This document shows, piece after piece, positions 6,958 to 13,392 of a stretch of 25,926 nt of DNA. The stretch is taken from positions 1-25,926 of the IMG/VR virus record IMGVR_UViG_3300035660_000074. The stretch is one strand, 5' to 3'. The notes below the pieces were generated by a model. That model did no database searches, was not told where the DNA came from, and saw only the letters and a program-made list of their open reading frames with translations. The translations under genes and the position numbers were made by a program. Source of the DNA: a virus. Position 1 is the stretch's first letter; each line of letters begins with the position of its first letter.

Positions 6958-8034
6958 TCAAGGCTGAATTTCTTCACCAGTAATGTCTACTAACTCTTCT
7001 CCACATTTGGGACACTTGCTGTTGTCCGGGATTTGCTGGCCCGCAAAAACTTTCCCACAGTGGGGACATTCCACTTCTTTCTCTTGCTCTTTGATCTTGC
7101 TCTCTGTTGTTTCAGAACCAAATCCCATTCTTTGCAACCACGCCACAAGCTCGATAGGAGGAGTCTCTGCATAATATGCGTACCTTTTCACGAAGTCTAC
7201 CCAGACGGAACCCCCATCAAAATCCAAACGAAGCGCATCACCATTTCCTGGCCCCCACCGCTCCCACTCCACGTCGTCCCAGGGATATAAGTCTTCCAAC
7301 TCCTGCTGACCAGAAGTTGAATACTCTTTGATCTTGCTCTCCTCCCTTCCAGGCTCCGGAAGGAATTTCCCACTCCTCCTTATATCCCAAGCGTCAGGGG
7401 AAACATCCACTTCCATCTTTCCGCCACAACCAGTGCAGGGAACGGTTGGCTTATCCTTGTCGCTGTGAACCCACTGCCTATTTCCACAGGTAGGACAAAT
7501 CATAGCGAACTGTTTCTCGCTGATCTTACTCTCCTGCTCAGGACTTCCCATCCCCTGAGTAGGGGTTTGAATATTCTGAGGCTGTTCTTCTCCTTCTGGT
7601 TCCTCTTCAGGTTCCTCTTCAGGTTCCTCTTCAGGTTCTTCACTTGTCTTCATCACTGCACTGGACACTAACACTTGCGACAGCGTAGGAGTGACCCATC
7701 CAAGACCTGCACTAAAATCTATAATCGGTCCTACTGCTGTTTCTTTCATCGGAGGATTGAAATTACTCAGATCAACTGCCAGATCAGTTCCACTTACACT
7801 AACCATCGGAATGCTGTTTTTCCCTACTACCCATACTGTTTCAATCGATTCTTGACTTCCCTCATTCTTGAACACGACCATCACTTCCCCCAACTCGTTC
7901 ATCTTTACTTCTTCTACCTGCCATCCTTGGGGAAGTACCGAACTAAAATTTGCTTTCATTGCTTCAGGGTCAATCTCCTGTTGAACTGTAGTTTCAAGTT
8001 CTTCTATAATTCGGTTTGCTCTGCTCATTTTCAC
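6958..8034 (-). CDS. Modular zinc-ribbon protein with acidic repeat and ESKIxE linkers
   Basis: A 358-residue protein starting behind GGAGGGTGAAA. Residues 1-128 form an alpha/beta N-terminal domain. A Glu/Pro repeat follows at 131-150 (EEPE units from a 12-bp DNA repeat). A first zinc ribbon has Cys180, Cys183, Cys200 and Cys203. A middle module (240-305) contains YPWDDVEWERWG and LRLDFDGG. A second zinc ribbon has Cys323, Cys326, Cys341 and Cys344. The motif ESKI(S/K)E occurs exactly at the three module borders (168, 232, 311). I/L-x-E is the cleavage motif of T4-type prohead proteases, so these may be maturation sites; alternatively they are plain duplicated linkers. I infer an internal head, scaffold-like or tail-associated protein. 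No named family recognised. Confidence 0.7.
   Translation of the reverse strand: MKMSRANRIIEELETTVQQEIDPEAMKANFSSVLPQGWQVEEVKMNELGEVMVVFKNEGSQESIETVWVVGKNSIPMVSVSGTDLAVDLSNFNPPMKETAVGPIIDFSAGLGWVTPTLSQVLVSSAVMKTSEEPEEEPEEEPEEEPEGEEQPQNIQTPTQGMGSPEQESKISEKQFAMICPTCGNRQWVHSDKDKPTVPCTGCGGKMEVDVSPDAWDIRRSGKFLPEPGREESKIKEYSTSGQQELEDLYPWDDVEWERWGPGNGDALRLDFDGGSVWVDFVKRYAYYAETPPIELVAWLQRMGFGSETTESKIKEQEKEVECPHCGKVFAGQQIPDNSKCPKCGEELVDITGEEIQP
7598..7633 (-). repeat. 12-bp tandem repeat encoding EEPE units
   Basis: Three perfect head-to-tail copies of a 12-base unit (ggttcctcttca on the + strand), with a fourth diverging copy at 7634. They encode the Glu/Pro linker of the zinc-ribbon protein. Such a repeat can change copy number by slippage and so alter linker length without a frameshift. 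Confidence 0.8.
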
Positions 8035-8137
8035 CCTCCAAATAAAATGGTTAAGACCCTACTTACTCCCTACTAATAAACAGTTTTACAACAATTACAT
8101 TTCCGTTGATTTTCACCTAACAACAGGGACCAGACTT

Positions 8138-8704
8138 CTATCTCGCTCTTCCTTCCGTATATCCCATGTTGGACTCAAAAGATAAAACCCCCTGTATTTT
8201 TCGTTCTGCCATACAAATGGTGTCATTGTGTCCCCCACCATGACAAATAAGGATAATTTCCTCTATCTTATACCCCCGCTTCTTTCCCATGCCAATCGTG
8301 TTCCATCCAAAAGATAAAACAATCCCACCCTGAACCATTATCTCGTTTATCAGGTCTCTCTCTTGTTTCCAACGGTTCACTCGTTGACCGCCGCGAATCC
8401 CAAACACAAGTCCTACCGATTGATATACCTCGCTCATTTGCCGAGGTGAGTAGGGCGGGTCAAAAATCACCGTATTCGCCTTAACCCCTTTTTCTTTCAA
8501 CATTCCGAGAAAATCTAAAATATCCATGTGGCTATCTGCCTCTGTATTCGGATTTAGGTCGTTGGTGTAGGTAGCCCATCGTTTATTTCTTGCGAAAGGA
8601 TCAACGCTTATCCCCGAAAGATAGTGCTTTACAAATTCACCAATCGGAGGAATATCAAACGTATTCGGTGAAGGCATTGCCCAAATTCTATTAAAAACTG
8701 TCAT
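8138..8704 (-). CDS. Phage DNA adenine methyltransferase-like protein (DPPY)
   Basis: A 188-residue protein with the DPPY catalytic motif at residues 82-85 (IFDPPYSPRQ), typical of N6-adenine or N4-cytosine amino-methyltransferases. An SVDPFARN segment (33-40) and TNDLNP (47-52) fit the region that helps bind S-adenosylmethionine. GIVLSFGWN (127-135) and ICHGGGHNDTICMAE (153-167) match a small methylase family I know from many phages. It is shorter than classical Dam-type enzymes and has no obvious target-recognition domain. ATG 8704 has AAGGA upstream, with a strong hairpin just before that. It probably methylates phage DNA against host restriction, but the target is unknown. Confidence 0.85.
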   Translation of the reverse strand: MTVFNRIWAMPSPNTFDIPPIGEFVKHYLSGISVDPFARNKRWATYTNDLNPNTEADSHMDILDFLGMLKEKGVKANTVIFDPPYSPRQMSEVYQSVGLVFGIRGGQRVNRWKQERDLINEIMVQGGIVLSFGWNTIGMGKKRGYKIEEIILICHGGGHNDTICMAERKIQGVLSFESNMGYTEGRAR

Positions 8705-8716
8705 AACAAATCCTTA

Positions 8717-8744
8717 GAGCGGCGGGATAAAACCCCCGCCGCTC
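8717..8744 (-). promoter_or_regulatory. Strong 10-bp hairpin just upstream of the methyltransferase RBS
   Basis: Perfect 10-bp arms at 8717-8726 and 8735-8744 (GAGCGGCGGG / CCCGCCGCTC) with an 8-base loop. In the transcript it ends only a few bases before the AAGGA of the methyltransferase gene. No T-tract follows, so it is not a classical Rho-independent terminator. It may be an RNase processing site, an mRNA stabiliser or a translational control element. Confidence 0.6.
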
Positions 8745-8765
8745 AAGTCAAGCGTTAGACCTCAA

Positions 8766-9482
8766 TCAATTTTCTTCTTGTATGCTTTGTTCTTCAGCTT
8801 CTTTTTGAGCTCCCTTCTCCCTTGCATCACACACTAAATGGGCGATCTCAGTGAGGAAAACATTTTCTTCTGCCGCCGCCCCTGCCACCGACTCTGCCAC
8901 CGACTCTGCCGCCGCCCATGCCACCGACTCTGCCGCCGCCCCTGCCACCGACTCTGCCGCCGCCCCTGCCACCGACTCTGCCGCCGCCCATGCCGCCCTT
9001 GCCGCCTCTCTTGCCGCCGCCCATGCCGCCACTCTTGCCACCGACCTTGCCGCCTCTCTTGCCGCCGCCCATGCCGCCTTTGCCGTCCTATCTGTTCCAC
9101 TAAGCCAACCATTAGCCCAGGAAACAAAACTTGGCTCTTGATATACTCGTAAGCTACATCGGATGGCAAATTCTATCTTCATTTCCATGGTTATGATCGG
9201 CAGTGGAATGCGTTTGACGGTTGTGGCCTTAGTACATCCTACCTTCAGCCCATGATCGGTTTTCCTTACCTCACCCTCTCCTTCCCATAGGTGAGCAGTT
9301 TCTAAATTGTATTTACCCTGACACGGATTGAAGAGTACGGCAAGTAGGGGATCGGTTGTCCAGTGTGTCCATCCCGGCCCACAAAGTTCGCCTTCCCCAG
9401 AGGTTTCCACCGTTACGCCTTCTCCCCACTGGCAATCGCCGAAGGTTCGATCATTCTCTTTAGTCAATTTATATAGTTTCAT
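8766..9482 (-). CDS. Conserved phage protein with Ala-rich repeat tail (DUF7666-like)
   Basis: A 238-residue protein. Residues 1-130 contain YKLTKENDRTFGDCQWGEG, GELCGPGWTHW, DPLLAVLFNP, LKVGCTKATTVKRIPLP and FVSWANGWLSGTDRTA, which match a widespread phage family that I believe corresponds to DUF7666; its function is unknown to me. The family often ends in Ala-rich AAWAAAR-type tails, and here residues 133-205 are almost pure Ala helix built of AAxEAAR and AAAESVA(G/W) units. The acidic end EKGAQKEAEEQSIQEEN is encoded by a 50-bp segment repeated at 10423-10472. ATG 9482 overlaps the previous stop as ATGA. Reverse-strand and other-frame readings of the repeat are shadows. Confidence 0.8.
   Translation of the reverse strand: MKLYKLTKENDRTFGDCQWGEGVTVETSGEGELCGPGWTHWTTDPLLAVLFNPCQGKYNLETAHLWEGEGEVRKTDHGLKVGCTKATTVKRIPLPIITMEMKIEFAIRCSLRVYQEPSFVSWANGWLSGTDRTAKAAWAAAREAARSVARVAAWAAAREAARAAWAAAESVAGAAAESVAGAAAESVAWAAAESVAESVAGAAAEENVFLTEIAHLVCDAREKGAQKEAEEQSIQEEN
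8770..8819 (-). repeat. 50-bp exact direct repeat, copy 1 (partner at 10423-10472)
   Basis: Identical over 50 bases to 10423-10472, same orientation, 1653 bases apart. Here it encodes the acidic C-terminus EKGAQKEAEEQSIQEE of the Ala-rich protein. In the other copy it is read in a different frame. Confidence 0.9.
8896..8991 (-). repeat. 24-bp tandem repeat (four units) in the Ala-rich tail
   Basis: Four consecutive 24-base units starting GCCACCGACTCTGCCGCCGC on the + strand, differing only at the CCCCT/CCCAT end. Each encodes eight residues (AAAESVA plus G or W). A half unit precedes them at 8884, and looser GCC-rich repetition continues to about 9082. Near-perfect units suggest recent expansion. 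It is not a CRISPR array because there are no spacers. Confidence 0.85.
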
Positions 9483-9955
9483 CTATCCCCCTCATCACAT
9501 TGTCTCTGTGGTAGTTGGTAACAGTCCTCGCCGAGAACATGAACTCCGTTTAGATCTCCATACACCAAAGGAGCATAGATACCGTCTTCCGCTCGATAAT
9601 ACTCTTTGACTTCCTCACGAGCCTTAGCCAGAAACTTGCTTGCTACCGGTTCATACCCAATAACTACAGTTTCCGTCTTCTCAGTGACTTCCAATATCTC
9701 ATGCTTTCCGCTCGGAATGCACCACCAAGGATGTCCCTTCCACCTACTGGCGAACTCCTCTGCAGCTTCCTTTGTGGGGAATATTTTAGAGGATGTGGGG
9801 AATGTCATTCCCGGAATGTATGTCCAACTGGTTGCCTCTACCCAGCTATCCTTGTCGGCAATGACAAGGAATTTTTTCCCTTGGTGTGCTATAATCGGAC
9901 TTCCTTCTGATCCAGATCTCGCCTCTTTCCCTTCAACTATTAGAATAAATGGCAT
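9479..9955 (-). CDS. Hypothetical phage protein, 158 residues
   Basis: Starts at ATG 9955, nine bases after AAAGGAGG, and overlaps the next gene by four bases (ATGA). The sequence looks like a mixed alpha/beta soluble protein: MPFILIVEGKEA, KKFLVIADKDSW, a helix at FPTKEAAEEFASRWKGH and another at ASKFLAKAREEVKEYY. No membrane segment, no Cys cluster, no motif I can assign. The close coupling to the Ala-rich gene suggests linked expression only. Confidence 0.7.
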   Translation of the reverse strand: MPFILIVEGKEARSGSEGSPIIAHQGKKFLVIADKDSWVEATSWTYIPGMTFPTSSKIFPTKEAAEEFASRWKGHPWWCIPSGKHEILEVTEKTETVVIGYEPVASKFLAKAREEVKEYYRAEDGIYAPLVYGDLNGVHVLGEDCYQLPQRQCDEGDR

Positions 9956-9978
9956 CGTTGATCCTCCTTTCGAATTAT

Positions 9979-10009
9979 CATGACGGGCCGGGGCGTGTGC
10001 GCCGCCATG
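9979..10009 (-). promoter_or_regulatory. GC-rich hairpin between genes
   Basis: Arms 9979-9986 and 10002-10009 pair as an 8-bp stem with one G-U wobble, on the transcribed strand CATGGCGG and CCGTCATG, with a 15-base GC-rich loop. It lies just upstream of the AAAGGAGG of the 158-residue gene. No T-tract follows. Possible mRNA processing or translational control; no known riboswitch recognised. Confidence 0.35.
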
Positions 10010-10024
10010 ATTAGATTATGTCTC

Positions 10025-10318
10025 TCACTGGCTATCCTGCATAGCTCTTCTTTGCTCTATCCGCTTGTCCAAGGCTCGATAAAGTTTGGCTTCGTGCTTG
10101 CTAAACGTTCGGAGTTCCTCGTCTCCCCTTTTGTCCACCTTATGAAAATGACAATCCTTTCCAGAATTGTACCTTTCCATAATCCTGCCACAGATTGAAC
10201 ATCTTACAATCCGGATGCATATCGTCCTGCGCCTCTTGCATTGAGGGCAGGAAGCTCGCTTAATACCGGGCATCCCTTGCCATTCATATCCACAGGACAG
10301 GCAATAATAGAGTTTCAT
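10025..10318 (-). CDS. Small zinc-ribbon protein
   Basis: I start it at ATG 10318, which overlaps the stop of an upstream 23-codon leader as ATGA; an in-frame ATG at 10342 has no ribosome-binding site. About 97 residues. It has Cys pairs in YYCLSCGYEW, ASCPQC and VRCSICGRIM, so one zinc ribbon (CxxC...CxxC) plus a further CxxC, among many Arg and Lys. The C-terminal half is a basic helical region (FSKHEAKLYRALDKRIEQRR). It could bind nucleic acid or a protein partner. No named family recognised. Confidence 0.7.
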   Translation of the reverse strand: MKLYYCLSCGYEWQGMPGIKRASCPQCKRRRTICIRIVRCSICGRIMERYNSGKDCHFHKVDKRGDEELRTFSKHEAKLYRALDKRIEQRRAMQDSQ

Positions 10319-10386
10319 TGAGGGGGACTTACGACCTTCCATCTGTAGAATATATCGTGTCCCCAGGACCGGCTTCTTCTACCCAT
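10315..10386 (-). CDS. 23-residue leader peptide, translationally coupled to the zinc-ribbon gene
   Basis: ATG 10386-10384 has GGGGGAG about 5 bases upstream, the only good Shine-Dalgarno in this gap. It encodes MGRRSRSWGHDIFYRWKVVS plus three residues, and its TGA overlaps the zinc-ribbon ATG as ATGA. The zinc-ribbon gene lacks a site of its own, so reading this leader probably delivers ribosomes to it. It is a basic peptide of unknown separate function. Confidence 0.45.
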   Translation of the reverse strand: MGRRSRSWGHDIFYRWKVVSPPQ

Positions 10387-10402
10387 TCGTTCTCCCCCAC
10401 AG

Positions 10403-10534
10403 TTATCGTTTACTGTCCTCCTTTTTCTTCTTGTATGCTTTGTTCTTCAGCTTCTTTTTGAGCTCCCTTCTCTCTCTCATCCTTTTCTCTCTACCCATTT
10501 CTTCGTACGACTGAGAGGATACTCGTATTTCCAC
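10403..10534 (-). CDS. Small Lys/Arg-rich protein, 43 residues (GTG start)
   Basis: GTG 10534-10532 follows AAAAGGAGG with 4-base spacing, directly after the portal stop, and the frame runs 43 codons to TAA at 10403. The protein begins MEIRVSSQSYEEMGREKRM and then becomes extremely basic (RERRELKKKLKNKAYKKKKE). The basic part is encoded by a 50-bp segment that also forms the acidic end of the Ala-rich protein, read there in another frame. A nucleic-acid-binding role is plausible from charge alone. The strong ribosome-binding site is the main support. Confidence 0.6.
   Translation of the reverse strand: MEIRVSSQSYEEMGREKRMRERRELKKKLKNKAYKKKKEDSKR
10423..10472 (-). repeat. 50-bp exact direct repeat, copy 2 (partner at 8770-8819)
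   Basis: Identical over 50 bases to 8770-8819. Here it is read in a different frame and gives a Lys/Arg-rich stretch, so one DNA segment supplies opposite charges to two proteins. Confidence 0.9.
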
Positions 10535-10546
10535 GCTGCCTCCTTT

Positions 10547-12244
10547 TCAACTCATCAATTTGATGGGTGTCTTCGGGTCCGTTGTTTCTAACTCAGCCAC
10601 TACTATCTCTCCGGCAATATCCAAAAATACCTCGGGAGGAACTCCAGCCACTGACAATTCTCCCTTAACATATTCAGCCAATCGTACCTGATCGACATGC
10701 TCTTTCATATCAACCTTCAGGAAAGCTATCACGTTCTTGAGAACCTCGATGGTAGTGTCGATGTACTCCAATTCATCCAGGTTATCGATCTCAATAAGAT
10801 TGTTTTTGAACCGGACTTTCACTTTATCTTCCTGAAAAGGTATTCCCTTGGCCACCAAGTGAACCCCAGCTATCTGCAATACTCCTTTAGCAATAGCAGT
10901 CTGCACGGCCTTTAGCTTCCGAAGATACCTTGCATACCTACGAAGCAGATCTACCTTAGCTCCTTTGTCGCTGGTCGTTGTCCCACCAAAAATGACTTCT
11001 ACCGGAATGCCTGCTGCTCCACAGACCACTTCCCTTACATCCTTGGCCCACTTCGACATTTCATCCTCATTGGTATTCCGATAACTAAGAGCCGTCACCG
11101 GGGACGTTTTCTCTCCCCAGATAGGAATCAACTTGACCCGACCAGCAGACGACATCACATTCTCCAAGGAGATCGCCTTGTGATCCACATTCACCGACAC
11201 CTTCCTGTTAACCAATTCTTCCAGAGCAGTACATAACTTAATGGCTTCTTCTGGGTCCATATTTGCTGGAACACCAAGACCAACCACATTGCCGGAAGCC
11301 AAGTTAGAAAGCTGGATGGCAGGAACCAATTGCTCCAGAAGGGAGAGCTCACTAATCTTATCGATCACATCAAATAAAATCGGCTTCCCTATGCGAACGA
11401 AGCGGGGAATCTTAGTGTTAAAATCCTTTTCCAGCTTCTTGATCCTTGCAATATGAGGCTCCATCTCCCTCATAAGATCGATACGCAACCTACCCGGATC
11501 AAACGAAAACTGTATGTAGGTGTTCTTGTCGGCCAACTCTAACTTCTCTGTCTGACCAATGCCCCTCTTGACCACTCGTAGATAGCTCATTACTTTACCA
11601 AACTCTGCCAAAGAAATAATAGTGTTCTGCTCCACATCATCTCTCAGACCTACCAGTCCCTTACCAGGGGCATCCGCTGTGCCATCTACTTCTACGGACA
11701 GGTAATACTCCCCGTAGGCCAGAAAGTCCTCCTTGATAGAGTTTACGATGGCATCCAAATCGTACTCGTCCTGTAACCTTGCCAGTTCCTCTGCTACCAT
11801 CGAGTCCTTATCCACGGAAATAACTTCGAGGACCTCTTCCGTACCCACCTCAGGAGTCAGAGCATCCGTCGCGAACTGGGTGATAAGAACGTTAGCCAAA
11901 TAGAATTTGCGGAGCTCATCAATGTCCTTGTAGATACGGGTCCGCTCATTACGAACCCGACTCCATACCGTCTGGAACAAAGCCCCCATCAAATAGCCCT
12001 GGTCCCTCAGCAAATTAACTCCAGGGGGATCTGTCTCAAATTGCGATCTGGCACTCCTAACTCTGCTTAGAAAATCCTTCTTGGCCATAAGCTGAATGAT
12101 GTTTTCCTGTACCACCCTATTCTCGTTAAGCAGCTTCTTAATATCCAGAACGGCCTTTTTGGCATCCGCAGACTTTAGAATATCCGACGCCAGTACCTTG
12201 TCCTTGACCACTCCTTTCCCTTCAGGTGTCTTCTTAATCGCCAT
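10547..12244 (-). CDS. Portal protein
   Basis: A 565-residue protein starting at ATG 12244 behind AAAAGGAGG, four small genes after the large terminase. The portal is the dodecameric ring at one head vertex through which DNA is packaged. Supporting stretches: RLQDEYDLDAIVNSIKEDFLAYGEYYLSVEV (residues ~155-185), a pattern typical of T4 gp20-type portals; LSLLEQLVPAIQLSNLASGNVVGLG (about 300-325); WGEKTSPVTALSYRNTNEDEMSKWAKDVREVVCGAAGIPVEVIFGG (about 375-420), with the usual pattern before the crown helices; and a long helical region after that. Length is normal for the family. Identification rests on these patterns and on synteny with the terminase. Confidence 0.85.
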   Translation of the reverse strand: MAIKKTPEGKGVVKDKVLASDILKSADAKKAVLDIKKLLNENRVVQENIIQLMAKKDFLSRVRSARSQFETDPPGVNLLRDQGYLMGALFQTVWSRVRNERTRIYKDIDELRKFYLANVLITQFATDALTPEVGTEEVLEVISVDKDSMVAEELARLQDEYDLDAIVNSIKEDFLAYGEYYLSVEVDGTADAPGKGLVGLRDDVEQNTIISLAEFGKVMSYLRVVKRGIGQTEKLELADKNTYIQFSFDPGRLRIDLMREMEPHIARIKKLEKDFNTKIPRFVRIGKPILFDVIDKISELSLLEQLVPAIQLSNLASGNVVGLGVPANMDPEEAIKLCTALEELVNRKVSVNVDHKAISLENVMSSAGRVKLIPIWGEKTSPVTALSYRNTNEDEMSKWAKDVREVVCGAAGIPVEVIFGGTTTSDKGAKVDLLRRYARYLRKLKAVQTAIAKGVLQIAGVHLVAKGIPFQEDKVKVRFKNNLIEIDNLDELEYIDTTIEVLKNVIAFLKVDMKEHVDQVRLAEYVKGELSVAGVPPEVFLDIAGEIVVAELETTDPKTPIKLMS

Positions 12245-12581
12245 GAGTTACCTCCTTTTCAGCTGGGTGGTCCGTTATTCTAAATCCAAACGAAACGTCT
12301 GGTATTGGTTGAACAGAAGTAATGACTCTTGCGATCTCTCCTGGATCATACTTCTTTAACCGCTCCTGTATCGTTTTCAACAACTCATCCGCCAGCTTCC
12401 TATCTGACTCCTTCTCCTCATCAAGCAACTGTCCGTAGGGAGTTCTCAGCTGTCGCTTCCATCTATTTACCAATTCTACCGGCACAATAGCGCTACCGCA
12501 AACCCAAGAACACTGCGAGAACATATACGTCATCCAGCCAGACCATTGTTTGTGACACGCCTCAGCTAACTGCTCTCGCAT
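12234..12581 (-). CDS. Conserved small phage protein (WSGWMxYxFS family)
   Basis: A 115-residue protein whose layout I know from many phages: an N-terminal EQLAEACHKQWSGWMTYMFS, then IVPVELVNRWKRQLRTPYGQL, then EEKESDRKLADELLKT. The C-terminal ~35 residues are extra. It overlaps the portal start by 11 bases. In other phages such proteins appear as uncharacterised; the aromatic-rich core may bind nucleotides or a host protein, but I have no evidence here. Confidence is in the family resemblance, not in a function. Confidence 0.75.
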   Translation of the reverse strand: MREQLAEACHKQWSGWMTYMFSQCSWVCGSAIVPVELVNRWKRQLRTPYGQLLDEEKESDRKLADELLKTIQERLKKYDPGEIARVITSVQPIPDVSFGFRITDHPAEKEVTHGD

Positions 12582-12846
12582 CCTTATTCTCCTTGCTGGG
12601 GAACTCCCAAAAGATTCTGCCAGTAGAATGAAAGAGAACCAGCCTTATCAAAACATATTCTGGAGATCCGACGTGGAACGGTTTCGCAAAATCATACTCC
12701 TGAATATCATTAGTCATCTGCTCAAAACGAATGAAACGATACTTATCGATCTTCTGAGCCCTTGCAAGTATATGATCCAACCTTGCCCGCTGTTCCCGAC
12801 ACGGGATAACATATGGAACCCTTTTCATCACTTCTTGCTGTGGCAT
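12562..12846 (-). CDS. Hypothetical phage protein, 94 residues
   Basis: Overlaps its neighbours by 20 bases downstream and 19 bases upstream, the pattern of a coupled gene set. ATG 12846 has only a weak AAAGAG nearby. The middle has a helix (REQRARLDHILARAQKIDKYRF), and the second half has beta-like segments (YVLIRLVLFHSTGRIFWEFP). Basic N-terminal half. I recognise no domain. It sits between terminase and portal, where small head-assembly or unrelated inserted genes are common. Confidence 0.65.
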   Translation of the reverse strand: MPQQEVMKRVPYVIPCREQRARLDHILARAQKIDKYRFIRFEQMTNDIQEYDFAKPFHVGSPEYVLIRLVLFHSTGRIFWEFPSKENKDARAVS

Positions 12847-13124
12847 CTCTTTAACCCTACGGGGGAAATGTAAAGACCATTGTCATTTCGCTCTTTGCTC
12901 AATATCTCTTTTGCCATGATGATAACTTCTTCAGGCACGAAGCTCTCACCAATACATTTACAAGACTTTCCTTTCTGCGCCAACCAAGAAACTGCCTCTG
13001 CATTGGTCTTAAAGCCTGCCACCTTTCCCAGATGGTTCTTGGTCTTTTCGTACCGATACACAGCGACCACTTCTTCCTCAGACAGACTATCTTCCCATGC
13101 AACCAGCATCCAGTAAGTGATCAT
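12828..13124 (-). CDS. Hypothetical phage protein, 98 residues
   Basis: Begins with MITYWMLVAWED and continues VVAVYRYEKTKNHLGKVAGF, beta strands followed by an amphipathic helix (TNAEAVSWLAQKG). Two nearby Cys occur in SCKCIG. ATG 13124 is preceded by AAGG about 11 bases away, a weak site, and lies just after the preceding stop. No membrane segment or motif assigned. Confidence 0.65.
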   Translation of the reverse strand: MITYWMLVAWEDSLSEEEVVAVYRYEKTKNHLGKVAGFKTNAEAVSWLAQKGKSCKCIGESFVPEEVIIMAKEILSKERNDNGLYISPVGLKRCHSKK

Positions 13125-13125
13125 T

Positions 13126-13383
13126 TCAATTTCTGCCTTCCCGGGCCGCCTGGGATGCTACCAAACTGGTGCCCTTGGCCTCCTCATGAACGGACCGTAT
13201 CATCTCAGTAATGTAATCAAGGAGGTTCTCCTTGAGAAACAATTCCGCCTTACTGCCAGGAGTCAGAAAATCCCTTGCCCCTATCTCCACAAAGTAATGA
13301 ACCAGCAGGTTAGGGACATCCATACCACACCTTGAAGATATTTGTAATAACGGATACGGCATCTCTACTGTTTCTTCTGCCAT
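13126..13383 (-). CDS. Hypothetical phage protein, 85 residues
   Basis: First gene after the large terminase, starting 10 bases beyond its stop; the terminase's final codons supply GGAAGTGAGG as the ribosome-binding region. Acidic N-terminus (MAEETVEMPYPLLQIS), a central VPNLLVHYFVEIGARDFL helix and a C-terminal helix (FLKENLLDYITEMIRSVHEEA). Soluble and probably all-alpha. Function unknown. Confidence 0.65.
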   Translation of the reverse strand: MAEETVEMPYPLLQISSRCGMDVPNLLVHYFVEIGARDFLTPGSKAELFLKENLLDYITEMIRSVHEEAKGTSLVASQAAREGRN

Positions 13384-13392
13384 TGCATTGCC

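Noticed and set aside
8884-8991. Possible CRISPR array
   Set aside because: The 24-bp units are contiguous with no spacers and lie inside a conserved gene in frame.
8838-9169. Several long overlapping ORFs on both strands across the Ala-rich repeat
   Set aside because: They arise because the 24-bp GCC-rich unit has no stop in most frames. They have no ribosome-binding sites and give monotonous Arg/His/Pro or Gly repeats. Only the frame encoding the Ala-rich tail continues into a conserved domain.
9956-10008. 22-codon ORF (MAAHTPRPVM...) in the gap before the 158-residue gene
   Set aside because: No Shine-Dalgarno, and it runs out of frame into the real gene; the GC-rich hairpin explains the sequence better.
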